Source of the DNA: JBCCIM01 sp965263205
GTDB lineage: Bacteria > Bacteroidota > Rhodothermia > Rhodothermales > JAHQVL01
DNA: 64,000 nt
Assembly: GCA_965263205.1 (NCBI GenBank)
Contig: CBDHHF010000031.1
Coordinates: 62,001-126,000, forward strand
Reading direction: 5' to 3'
Below, in pieces: positions 53,472 through 62,502 of this stretch. Position numbers and translations under genes: made by a program. Under the pieces are notes generated by a model that was not told the origin of the DNA, searched no databases, and saw nothing but the letters and a program-made list of their open reading frames with translations. Within the stretch, counting starts at the first letter, position 1; each line of letters starts with the position of its first letter.

Positions 53472-56400
53472 ATGTATCTGAGTAAACTTGCACTGCACGG
53501 TTTTAAGAGCTTCGCCCAGCAAACCTCCCTCAACTTTGATCCAGGGGTGACGGCAGTTGTTGGTCCGAATGGGTGTGGCAAGTCGAATATTGTAGATGCT
53601 GTTCGCTGGGTGACTGGTGAGCAACGTGCCCGTGTGTTGCGCTCTGACAAAATGGACAGCGTAATTTTTAACGGCACGGCCAAGCGCAAAGCCCTGGGGA
53701 TGTCTGAGGTGACCCTCACGATTCAGAATACAAAAGGTATTCTGCCCACTGAGTACACGGAAGTGACCATTGGCCGCCGGCTGTATCGTTCGGGAGAATC
53801 GGAATACCTGTTAAATGGTACCCAGTGCCGGCTTAAAGATATCCTCAACCTGTTTATGGATACGGGGATGGGGCCTGGTGCGTACTCGGTCATTGAGCTG
53901 AAAATGATCGATGAGATTCTTTCCGAAAACACTGCAGATCGCCGCCGGCTCTTTGAAGAAGCAGCAGGGATCACCAAGTACAAGCTCCGCCGTACCCAGG
54001 CATTGCGAAAGCTGGATAACACACAGGCAAATCTGACCCGTATCCGCGATTTAACGGAAGAGATTGGGAAACGTGTGGTTTCTTTGAAGCGGCAGGCTGA
54101 GAAAGCTGCACGGGCAAAAGAACTCAATGCCCGGTTGCATGCGCTCGAAATGACGTTGGCGCAGTGTGAACTTAACCAGCTTCGCACCATCGAGCAGAAC
54201 CTGAACGATGAAGCAAAATCGTTGAAGGATCAGCTCGAAGTACATACAGCACAGCAGGGCAAAGAAGAAGCAGAGATTGAGGCGCTCCGCGTTGATCTGG
54301 TGGCCCACGAACAAGAGCTTCGCGCAAAACAGCAGGTGTTAAATGAACACCTCGAACAAGTGCGTACGTTGGAAACTGAAAAGCGTCTGACATTGGAGCG
54401 TTTTGAGTCGGCCAACCGGAGCATTGAGCGGTCGATGCAGGAGCAGCAGGAAGCAGTAGTACGCATTGAGCAGCTCAAAACGCATCTCGCTACGCTTGAG
54501 AAAGAGCTTGAGGCAGCTTCACCCTTGCTGGAAAAGGCGCGCAAGGTAGCCGACCAGGCAAAGGCGGAAAGCGAAAAAATGAGCAGTTTCTCTAAAGAGG
54601 CCTGGGAAAACCTGCAGAGCATCCGGGCAGATGAGGAGCGTGTTGAAAGAGAGCGCGGTGACCGTCGGCGTAACCTCGACCGGCTTGCTAACCGGCTTGA
54701 GTTGATTCAATCTGAGTCGGAGAAATCACAGCAACTGATTACTGGCTTCGACGCGCGGATTGCCGAGACGGCGCTGCGGATGAAAGATGCCGGCACCAAC
54801 CTGGAAAGTGCTAAAGCCACCGTGGGCAAAGCCCGCGCGGCCATGGAAAGTGCTGAAACGGAGCGCGAAACACTTCGGCAGAAATGGGAGAAGTCAACAG
54901 AAGCACTCCGGCAAATCGAGCGTCAGCACGATGCAATTGGCGCCGAAGTCTCGCTTTTGGAGAGCCTGATTAGTTCGTATGAAGATGTGTCGGAAGCTTT
55001 CCATTACCTCGCTGAAAGTGAGGGTTGGGCCCGTGGCCCTATGGAAACGGTCGCCGATATTTTGGGCTGTGAGCCTGAATACCAAATGGCACTGGATGCT
55101 GCACTTGGTGTCTACGGTACTTGCATTGTCGTGCAGACGGAAGCGGAGGCTCGCAACGCCGTTTCTTTGTTGCGTACGGAGGACAAAGGACAAACCGAAA
55201 TTATAGTACTCGATCGCCTGCGTCCGCCAACCCGGTACGCTGAGTTCATCGAAGAAGCTGCCGACCGTGGGGCTACGCCTCTCCTCGACAAAATTCGGGT
55301 GAGCAAAGCCGGCTACCAGAAACTCGCTGATGCGTTACTACACAACAGCTTTCTCGTTAAGTCGCTCGAGCACGGACAAGACCTCATCGATACACTTGAT
55401 GAGATGGCCAATATGCTCTATGGCTCTAGCGTACCGATGCGTTACGTAGCCCCAACGGGCGAGTGGCTCGATGCGCGTGGTATTCTGCGTGGTGGTAGCA
55501 AAAAGCAGAACGATTTTAATCAGACAGGCCGGCTTCAGCGGCGCGAGCAGTATGAAACGGCAATCCAGAACCTGCGAAAACTGGAGGCAGCACTGCACCA
55601 GAAGCAGGAGTCGACTGCCCAACTTAAGCAGGCACTGGAGAGCGTACCGTTTGACGATAGAAAAAGAACGGTTGCGGAAGCTGAGCGGTTGCTTGCTGCT
55701 GCCGAGAGCGAACACATGCGGGTATCCCACGAGCACAATGCCATCGAGCAACGGCACGTGGAAGCCATGCAGCGTATCGGCGAACACAAAGATCTGATTG
55801 CAACGATTCACGCCGACATTTCTCAGCTTCAGGCACCGGTTGAGGCTTCGGAAGAACTACTCAAAGAACTGCGCAACGCGCGCATTGCAGCAGAAGAGGC
55901 TTTCCGCGCAGCTGAGGCCGACAATACGCGGGCGCTCAATCAGTTTAACGAGGCGAGTATTGCTGTTCTGCAGGCCAAAAACCACTTTGAAAACCTGACC
56001 CGCGACCTGGATCGCAACAAGCTGGACACCGCAACACTTGCCGGCCAACGGGAAACGCGTGAACAGCATATCCAGACGCTGAAGAAGAGTATTTCTACCC
56101 ACGAAGCAACGCGCGCTGACCTCGAAAAGCAGATTTATGATCTGTACGCAGATCGGCCGGAGTTGGAAGAGGCCGTTGATAAAGCGGAGCAGGTGCGGCA
56201 GGAAGCCATGTCACGTATTTCTGAACTGGAAGTAAAACTCAGGAATATCCGCCAAACGCGTGAGAAAGGCATGCGCGCTGAAAACGAGCGGGCTGTTCAG
56301 CTTGCCGAAGTACAGACACGCATCTCGGAGCTTCTCAAAAATGTCGATGAGAACTTTGAAATTTCGCTACTCGACAATCCGGTGGAGGTACCAGAGGAGT

Positions 56401-57074
56401 TTAATGAGCGGGAGTCGAAGCAGGAAGTGAAAGAATTGCGCCGTAAAGTGCGTAACCTGGGCTCAATCAACGAACTGGCGCTTGAAAGCTATGAAGAGGA
56501 GAAAGAGCGCTTCGAGTTCATGAGTACCCAGCAAAAAGATCTCGAAGACGCAGAGCAGAGCCTGCTGGATACCATTACCGAAATTAATACAACCGCAGCG
56601 GAGCGTTTCGACAAGACGTTCCAGGAAGTGCGCACAAACTTTGCGCGGCTCTTCTCTACGTTGTTCGGGAAAGACGATACAGCAGATTTGCTGTTAACCA
56701 ATCCCGATGATCCGCTCGAATCCCCCATCGAAATTATTGCCAAACCTAAAGGCAAACGACCAAGTGCCATTACGCAGCTTTCGGGTGGTGAAAAAACGCT
56801 AACATCTACGGCGCTACTGTTTGCCATTTACCTCGTCAAACCAAGTCCATTCTGTATTCTCGATGAGGTCGACGCTCCACTGGACGAGGCCAACGTTGAG
56901 CGGTTCATGCAGCTCATTCGTGAGTTCTCCAACAACACGCAGTTCATCATGGTAACCCACAACCGCCGCACCATGGAATTGGCGGACCGCCTCTATGGCG
57001 TGACCATGCAGGAAGAAGGTGTGTCCAAGCTGTTGGGTGTCAAATTTGACGAAGCCGCTGACCTGGTGTCATAA
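53472..57074 (+). CDS. smc: Chromosome segregation protein SMC
   Basis: A 1200-residue condensin subunit that organises and separates sister chromosomes. The N-terminal ATPase half has Walker A GPNGCGKS at residues 31-38. Two long coiled coils (about 170-510 and 680-1000) flank the hinge at about 515-670 (ADILGCEPEYQMALDAALG ... GRASGG-like ARGILRGGS). The C-terminal half has the signature LSGGEKT (1103-1109) and Walker B with the catalytic glutamate in ILDEVDAPLD (Asp1131, Glu1132). The architecture and length are complete. scpA/scpB are not in the window. The stop codon lies inside the stem of a hairpin-plus-heptad repeat. Confidence 0.97.
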   Translation: MYLSKLALHGFKSFAQQTSLNFDPGVTAVVGPNGCGKSNIVDAVRWVTGEQRARVLRSDKMDSVIFNGTAKRKALGMSEVTLTIQNTKGILPTEYTEVTIGRRLYRSGESEYLLNGTQCRLKDILNLFMDTGMGPGAYSVIELKMIDEILSENTADRRRLFEEAAGITKYKLRRTQALRKLDNTQANLTRIRDLTEEIGKRVVSLKRQAEKAARAKELNARLHALEMTLAQCELNQLRTIEQNLNDEAKSLKDQLEVHTAQQGKEEAEIEALRVDLVAHEQELRAKQQVLNEHLEQVRTLETEKRLTLERFESANRSIERSMQEQQEAVVRIEQLKTHLATLEKELEAASPLLEKARKVADQAKAESEKMSSFSKEAWENLQSIRADEERVERERGDRRRNLDRLANRLELIQSESEKSQQLITGFDARIAETALRMKDAGTNLESAKATVGKARAAMESAETERETLRQKWEKSTEALRQIERQHDAIGAEVSLLESLISSYEDVSEAFHYLAESEGWARGPMETVADILGCEPEYQMALDAALGVYGTCIVVQTEAEARNAVSLLRTEDKGQTEIIVLDRLRPPTRYAEFIEEAADRGATPLLDKIRVSKAGYQKLADALLHNSFLVKSLEHGQDLIDTLDEMANMLYGSSVPMRYVAPTGEWLDARGILRGGSKKQNDFNQTGRLQRREQYETAIQNLRKLEAALHQKQESTAQLKQALESVPFDDRKRTVAEAERLLAAAESEHMRVSHEHNAIEQRHVEAMQRIGEHKDLIATIHADISQLQAPVEASEELLKELRNARIAAEEAFRAAEADNTRALNQFNEASIAVLQAKNHFENLTRDLDRNKLDTATLAGQRETREQHIQTLKKSISTHEATRADLEKQIYDLYADRPELEEAVDKAEQVRQEAMSRISELEVKLRNIRQTREKGMRAENERAVQLAEVQTRISELLKNVDENFEISLLDNPVEVPEEFNERESKQEVKELRRKVRNLGSINELALESYEEEKERFEFMSTQQKDLEDAEQSLLDTITEINTTAAERFDKTFQEVRTNFARLFSTLFGKDDTADLLLTNPDDPLESPIEIIAKPKGKRPSAITQLSGGEKTLTSTALLFAIYLVKPSPFCILDEVDAPLDEANVERFMQLIREFSNNTQFIMVTHNRRTMELADRLYGVTMQEEGVSKLLGVKFDEAADLVS

Positions 57075-57127
57075 ATCCTTTCGGATTTATGAGGTTAAAA
57101 GTTGCTAGTTAAAGGTTGAAGGTTGGT
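57069..57127 (+). repeat. Hairpin-plus-heptad repeat, copy 3
   Basis: A perfect 10-bp stem (arms 57069-57078 and 57083-57092, loop TTTC) that includes the smc stop codon, then five seven-base units, GGTTAAA, AGTTGCT, AGTTAAA, GGTTGAA and GGTTGGT. The AATCC...GGATT stem core is shared with copies 1 and 2. Confidence 0.8.
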
Positions 57128-57263
57128 TGGGATTGACGTTTTAGCTAGTTGCCTCCGTCACTTATCGACTGCTGCCGTCACTCGTCGAAACTGCCTCATC
57201 TATTCTTTATTTCTCACCGTACGGGTTGTTAAAATTGTCTTACGCAATAAACCCGCACGCGTT

Positions 57264-59510
57264 ATGTCTGGTGATATTCGGCACCGTTTTACCCTTCTGA
57301 TTTGCCTGTTTCTAGGCTTTATTGGTGTGCAAGATGTCGTGGCGCAGGAAGCAGCTGTTGTACAGGGGCGCGTGCTGTCAGAGAAAGGGGAACCGATGCT
57401 GTATGTCAATGTGCAGCTTGAAGGGACCATCGACGGAGCCGCCAGCAGTCAGGACGGTGCGTTTTCTTTTTCCACAACCCAACTGGGCCGGCAGACCGTG
57501 CGTGCATCCATGATTGGCTTTGAGCCGGCTATTAAAAACATGGTGCTTGCAGCCGGCGACACGGTATCGCTGGAATTGGTTATTAAAGAAACGCTGATCA
57601 CCCTTGAAGAAGCCGTCGTTACAGCAAGTGCGTTTGCCACGGGGGATGCGGAGGCTGTGACCTTGCAATCGCTGGAAGTAGTGACAACGCCGGGTGCCGC
57701 TGCAGATATCTTCCTGGCCATCAAAACCTTCCCGGGTGTTGCAATGGTGGATGAAGGTGCCGGCTTGTTTGTGCGCGGTGGAGACGTGAGTGAAACGGTG
57801 CTTTTACTGGATCAGGCCACCGTTGCCCACCCCTATAAACATGAAACGCCTACGGGGGGCGTCTTTGGTACCATCCCGCCATTTCTTGTTGGCGGCACCT
57901 TCTTTTCCTCGGGCGGTTTTTCCGCCAAATACGGTAATGCCCTTTCCGGTGTGTTGTCGATGGAAAGCCTGGATATGCCCCAGCAGATATCGTATACCGC
58001 AAACCTGAGCCTCGCTGCCGCCTCGCTGGGGGCCGACCTGCCCATCACCGATAAATTGGGCCTCCGGGTGAGTGGTAACCAGAGTTTTACCAAAATGATG
58101 ATGGAGGTCAATGGGTTTGCAGACGAATTTTCGCTGACTCCCCGGGGTACAGACGTAAATGTTAGCCTGATCTACAACTACTCCACCACCGGCCGGCTCA
58201 AACTTTTCAACTATACCAACCACGACCGTGTTGGGGTTTTTGTTGATGAGCCTTCTTTCGACGGTATCTTCGAAGGAAAGACCCAGAACTGGCTGCACAA
58301 CCTGCAATGGTCCGATATCTTTGCCGACTGGCTGATGTCTACCAGCTTTTCGATTAACCGCTACAACACCCATCGACAGCTTGGTGTACTGGACCTGCGG
58401 CCTGGCGATGTTTCTGCCAAGCTGCGGACGGATTTTGAAAAAGAATTGGGCGAAGACTATCGAGTCTACTTGGGGGCAGAGTACGAGCAGATCAATAACA
58501 CATTTAAAGGAAGCATCCCAGCGTATGATGAAATCCTTAATCCCAGTGCAGCGGCGACGCAGCTTGATGAGTCGTATCGTGGGTCGCGTGCCGGCATGTA
58601 CACAGAAGTTGAATTCAAAGCCACGCGCCACATTGCTGCCCGCGCAGGTCTTCGACTGGACTATTTTGGCCTGGCGGATGCGCTAACGCTGGACCCGCGT
58701 ATTTCCCTACGCTATGCGTTCAATAAATCGACTGATTTTCGATTAGCCTGGGGGCTGTATCACCAGGTATCGGCTCCTTCAACCTTTAGTCCAACAACAG
58801 GTAGCCCCGGACTTAAACCGCAGCGCGCGCAGCATTTCATTGCCGGCCTCAACCATGAGAAAGGACAGTTGATGATGCGGCTTGAGGGTTATTATAAGCC
58901 ATATGATAACCTGGTCATCGAAGGGGAAACGCTTAATTATTCGAATGCTGGGAACGGCACTGCACACGGGCTGGATGTATTTGTGAAATACGGCGGCTTC
59001 CTGCAAACGCGGGCCAATGGCTGGATTTCATACAGCTACCTACAATCCAATCGAAAGCAGGCCCGTAATTTGGGCCGCGACATTGTGCACCAGACGGGGC
59101 CTTCTTCGTTTGACATTACTCACAACCTGACGGTGGTTGGTAAAATGCGGCTCATTGGGTTTCTCAGTGGGGGCATGACGTACAGGTATGCAACCGGTCG
59201 GCCCATCACTCCTGTGGTCGATGCGTTTCCCGATGAAAGCGGTGCATTTTATTGGCCCATCGAAGGCGATATCGGATCAGAACGTTTGCCTTCGTTCCAG
59301 CGGTTAGACGCAACCATCAGCTATTACCTGCCTTTTGGTACGGGACACAACGCTACATTTTATCTCGCCGTCAGCAATGTGCTCAACCGGACAAATGTAC
59401 TCGACTACGAATACGTGCAAGATTACAGCACCCGTACCGCGAGGCGGTCTAACTACCGCAGATTTCTCTACTTCGGTGTATCCGTCAATTTTAATCGGAT
59501 AGCCGGCTGA
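57264..59510 (+). CDS. TonB-dependent receptor with CarboxypepD_reg-like domain
   Basis: A 748-residue outer-membrane transporter, smaller than the one at 31834. The signal peptide ends near residue 28 (GVQDVVAQ). A carboxypeptidase-regulatory-like domain (VVQGRVLSEKGEPMLYVNVQLEGT) spans about 32-110. The plug has ITLEEAVVTASAF, DIFLAIKTFPGVAMVDEGAGLFVRGG and VSETVLLLDQA. The barrel follows, ending with aromatic RRFLYFGVSVNFNRIAG. The start at 57264 is chosen because it begins a regular signal peptide. No SusD partner follows; an amidohydrolase is next, after a short repeat patch. Ligand unknown. Confidence 0.93.
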   Translation: MSGDIRHRFTLLICLFLGFIGVQDVVAQEAAVVQGRVLSEKGEPMLYVNVQLEGTIDGAASSQDGAFSFSTTQLGRQTVRASMIGFEPAIKNMVLAAGDTVSLELVIKETLITLEEAVVTASAFATGDAEAVTLQSLEVVTTPGAAADIFLAIKTFPGVAMVDEGAGLFVRGGDVSETVLLLDQATVAHPYKHETPTGGVFGTIPPFLVGGTFFSSGGFSAKYGNALSGVLSMESLDMPQQISYTANLSLAAASLGADLPITDKLGLRVSGNQSFTKMMMEVNGFADEFSLTPRGTDVNVSLIYNYSTTGRLKLFNYTNHDRVGVFVDEPSFDGIFEGKTQNWLHNLQWSDIFADWLMSTSFSINRYNTHRQLGVLDLRPGDVSAKLRTDFEKELGEDYRVYLGAEYEQINNTFKGSIPAYDEILNPSAAATQLDESYRGSRAGMYTEVEFKATRHIAARAGLRLDYFGLADALTLDPRISLRYAFNKSTDFRLAWGLYHQVSAPSTFSPTTGSPGLKPQRAQHFIAGLNHEKGQLMMRLEGYYKPYDNLVIEGETLNYSNAGNGTAHGLDVFVKYGGFLQTRANGWISYSYLQSNRKQARNLGRDIVHQTGPSSFDITHNLTVVGKMRLIGFLSGGMTYRYATGRPITPVVDAFPDESGAFYWPIEGDIGSERLPSFQRLDATISYYLPFGTGHNATFYLAVSNVLNRTNVLDYEYVQDYSTRTARRSNYRRFLYFGVSVNFNRIAG

Positions 59511-59654
59511 TTTTGAGTGCCGAGTGTCGATTTCCGAGTGTCGAATGTCGATTGCCGAGTTTCGATTGGTGCTTTGTGGAAGGGCAGAATCTTGGCTCGG
59601 CTAGTAATCAGGTATCGCGAATCCTGGATTTATATCAACCAATTTCATTTAACC
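59511..59654 (+). repeat. CGA-word tandem repeat patch
   Basis: Bases 59516-59570 are degenerate tandem units such as CCGAGTGTCGATT, CCGAGTGTCGAA and CCGAGTTTCGATT, the reverse complement of the patch at 139-180. A weaker stretch is at 29536-29580. The remainder, 59571-59654, should contain the amidohydrolase promoter; nothing else is recognised. Confidence 0.65.
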
Positions 59655-61556
59655 ATGCATAGACGGATACAAAAAAGTAAAGCGTACGTTCGCTGCTACG
59701 TAATACTGGCCGTTTTATTGGCCGCAGTAGTTTTCCCCGGGGTGCTGCAGGCGCAAGAACTTTTGATTACCAATGCAACCATTGTAGACCCGGCGACGCA
59801 AATCATCCAGCGAGGTGATATTCTGATTGCTGAAGGTAAAATTGTGCGTGTTGGTGAGTTGGAGACTGCTGCGTTTAACGGGCCTGCTATTGATGTGGGG
59901 GGGAAGTGGGTGATGCCGGGATTAAACGATATGCATACGCACTCCTATGGCAATATGGGGCCAACCCAGACTTCAGGTGACTTTGTGATGACGGGGGTTG
60001 TTGCGCAGCGGATGCTCTACGCTGGCGTAACGGGTTTTCTAGACCTGTTTTCTGCCGAAGACTTTATTTTCAATCTCCGTGCGCAACAACGAGAAGGGCG
60101 CATGACGGGCGCAGATATTTATGCAGCTGGTCCGATTCTTACTGCACCAAATGGACACGGCACGGAGTACGGTGTCCCCACACGAATTGCTGCAACACCC
60201 GCTGAGGCAAAAAAAGAAGTAGACGAACTAGCTGAAAAAAAGCCAGATGTTGTGAAGCTGGTATATGATAACGCATCTCGTATGCCGACCATGGATAAAG
60301 TCACCATGCAGGCAACAGTAGATGCCGCGCGTGCGCACAACGTGCCCGTCGTTGCTCATATTGGTTCGTGGGATGATGTACGCGATGTGGTACTGGCCGG
60401 CGTGCAGGCCATCACCCATACGCCGCGCGGAGAGATACCGGAAGACATTGCAGCATTGATGCGCGATCATGGTGTTGTGACCATCCCCACACTTGCTGTC
60501 CAAACAGAACTAAGGCACCTCGTTGAGAACCTGGACGCTCTTGATCACCCACTTTTGGGGGCAGTAACGCCAGATAATCTGATTGAGGCCTATCGCGATA
60601 CAAGCGCCTATAGCCTGGCCTTGAGAAGTTTTATTGTCTATCAAGCCGGCATGCGCGAAGACATTTTTCGCTCTGTTGCAACACTGGCCGAAGCAGGTGT
60701 CCCGGTCTTAGCTGGTACAGACGGCGGTAATCCAGGTGTTTTTCAAGGGTATTCCGTCCATCGCGAAATGGCGCTACTCGTTGAGGCAGGACTTACAACC
60801 TGGGAGGCCCTCGCCAGCGCGACCACTGCTGCTGGACCACTACTTGGCCAATCAATTGGCATGCAGCCGGGCAATATCGCAAATCTCATTGTCCTGGATG
60901 CTTCACCTGTTGATGATATCAGCAATACCACAGCCATTTCTATGGTGATTCATCGTGGAGAGTTAGTGGATCGGGGCGGTTTAATTCCAGAGGACGAATC
61001 AGGTGCTGTGCCGGTTGCAAACCCCGTGTTTGAAGGGCCACTGGTGGATGACTTTGAAGAGGGCGATCTGGTTAGTGCGATGGGACATACGTGGACGGCT
61101 ATGACGGATAAGGTGATGGGCGGGAAGTCGACGCTGGTGCACACTTACAATGCCGGCGCTCTCGAAGTGGAAGGTACTGTTACGCCGTTGACAGGTCGGC
61201 CCGGTTTTGCCTCGCTAACACTACAACTGAGTCCTGAAGGTGCGCCGATGGATGTGTCAGCTTTTGATGGCGTTGAAATTACCCTGGACGTGACGAAAGG
61301 AGGCGTTGGCCTGCAACTGATGACACCCGGCATCACAAACTACGACTATCACGCAACGCTGGTTATGCCCACAGAAGGCCAGCAGACGATACAGCTCCCT
61401 TTTTCAGCCTTCCGCCAGATGTGGTCCGCGCAGATACCCTGGACAGGGACTGATGTGACGGCTATTGCCTTAATGGTAAGCAATTTTCAACCCATCGAAT
61501 TTGCCTATAAAATCGACGACATCAGGTTTTATACCGATGACGCTGCACCTGAATAA
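59655..61556 (+). CDS. Exported amidohydrolase with C-terminal CIA30 domain
   Basis: A 633-residue exported protein. A signal peptide covers about residues 1-37 (VILAVLLAAVVFPGVLQAQ). The amidohydrolase domain (40-440) has the metal ligands in order: HTH at His94/His96 (NDMHTHSYG), Lys201 (VVKLVYD), His235 (VAHIGS), His255 (ITHTPRG) and Asp356 (GTDGGN), as in imidazolonepropionase- and prolidase-like members. From about residue 480 comes a CIA30/NADH-ubiquinone intermediate-associated fold (DDFEEGDLVSAMGHTWTAMTDKVMGGKST ... YKIDDIRFY), probably a carbohydrate-binding-like sandwich. Substrate unknown. ATG 59655 gives the signal peptide; the TPR gene follows by 64 bp. Confidence 0.92.
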   Translation: MHRRIQKSKAYVRCYVILAVLLAAVVFPGVLQAQELLITNATIVDPATQIIQRGDILIAEGKIVRVGELETAAFNGPAIDVGGKWVMPGLNDMHTHSYGNMGPTQTSGDFVMTGVVAQRMLYAGVTGFLDLFSAEDFIFNLRAQQREGRMTGADIYAAGPILTAPNGHGTEYGVPTRIAATPAEAKKEVDELAEKKPDVVKLVYDNASRMPTMDKVTMQATVDAARAHNVPVVAHIGSWDDVRDVVLAGVQAITHTPRGEIPEDIAALMRDHGVVTIPTLAVQTELRHLVENLDALDHPLLGAVTPDNLIEAYRDTSAYSLALRSFIVYQAGMREDIFRSVATLAEAGVPVLAGTDGGNPGVFQGYSVHREMALLVEAGLTTWEALASATTAAGPLLGQSIGMQPGNIANLIVLDASPVDDISNTTAISMVIHRGELVDRGGLIPEDESGAVPVANPVFEGPLVDDFEEGDLVSAMGHTWTAMTDKVMGGKSTLVHTYNAGALEVEGTVTPLTGRPGFASLTLQLSPEGAPMDVSAFDGVEITLDVTKGGVGLQLMTPGITNYDYHATLVMPTEGQQTIQLPFSAFRQMWSAQIPWTGTDVTAIALMVSNFQPIEFAYKIDDIRFYTDDAAPE

Positions 61557-61620
61557 GGACGTGAATCTAACTACCGCGAATGGAAGACCGCGATTACAGC
61601 ATTTAACCAAATCCAATACC

Positions 61621-62403
61621 ATGAAAAGATCCTACAGCAAACCCGCTTTTACCCTGCTTTTAACCGGGCTACTTGCCATACTCATTTCCCTGCCGGCGTT
61701 GGCGCAGGACGTTGATGCGTTACTGCTCGAGGCAAAAGAGAAACTTGTCGCTGGCGAAAACAGCAACGATCAAAGTAAAATCATGGAGGCGCGTGCGATG
61801 TTTGAACGTGCAACCGCAGATAAAGAGCGTAGCGCACTTGCGCACTACTATATGGGACTGGCCGCGTATCGTTTGGCAGGGATGAATCCGGAAAAAGATG
61901 CGCAACTTAAACACCTCAATGACAGCATCAAGCAGTTAGAGAAAGCCATCAAAATAGATGAGGATTTTGTTGAAGGCATCGCACTGCTTGGTAGTGTGGT
62001 GGGTTGGAAGTCTGGACTGAAACCGATGCAAGCGATGTTTCTCGGACCCAAAGCCACTAAGTTGGTTGCCCAGGCAAAAGGACTGGCGCCAGACAATCCG
62101 AGGGTAAGGCTTGTTTCTGCAATCAGCGACTATAACACACCCAAAATGTTTGGCGGTGACCCAGCGCAGGGGATGCTCGGTTTCCAGCAAGCAGCTGATT
62201 TGTTTGCTGCAGAAGTAGTTGATGATCCACTCATGCCAGATTGGGGGCACGCTGAAGCGTATGCCTGGCTTGGACAGGGGCACATGGCAAATGGCGCCAA
62301 CGAGCAAGCGCGTGCCGCATTTGAAGAAGCCCTTGCCCTGAATCCTGATTATGGCTGGGTCAAATATGTCCTGATGCCCAAAGTAGCAGACAATTCCCAG
62401 TAA
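61621..62403 (+). CDS. Exported TPR protein
   Basis: A 260-residue exported protein with a signal peptide (residues 1-27, TLLLTGLLAILISLPALAQ). The mature part holds TPR-like helical pairs: KIMEARAMFERATADKERSALAHYYMGLAAYRL, LNDSIKQLEKAIKIDEDFVEGIALLGSV and, at the end, AEAYAWLGQGHMANGANEQARAAFEEALALNPDYGWVK. It may be a periplasmic scaffold. It sits between the amidohydrolase (64 bp) and the sensor kinase (99 bp) on the same strand, so they may share a transcript. The ATG at 61621 is chosen because it starts the signal peptide. No partner is known. Confidence 0.88.
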   Translation: MKRSYSKPAFTLLLTGLLAILISLPALAQDVDALLLEAKEKLVAGENSNDQSKIMEARAMFERATADKERSALAHYYMGLAAYRLAGMNPEKDAQLKHLNDSIKQLEKAIKIDEDFVEGIALLGSVVGWKSGLKPMQAMFLGPKATKLVAQAKGLAPDNPRVRLVSAISDYNTPKMFGGDPAQGMLGFQQAADLFAAEVVDDPLMPDWGHAEAYAWLGQGHMANGANEQARAAFEEALALNPDYGWVKYVLMPKVADNSQ

Positions 62404-62502
62404 GTTGGCCGATGCCTTCGGTACGCTTCATGTCGGATATCTATAACAGAATTACCTACTTTGCAGGCAATCGATGTAAATGAAGATGTAATACGAAGTA
62501 GC

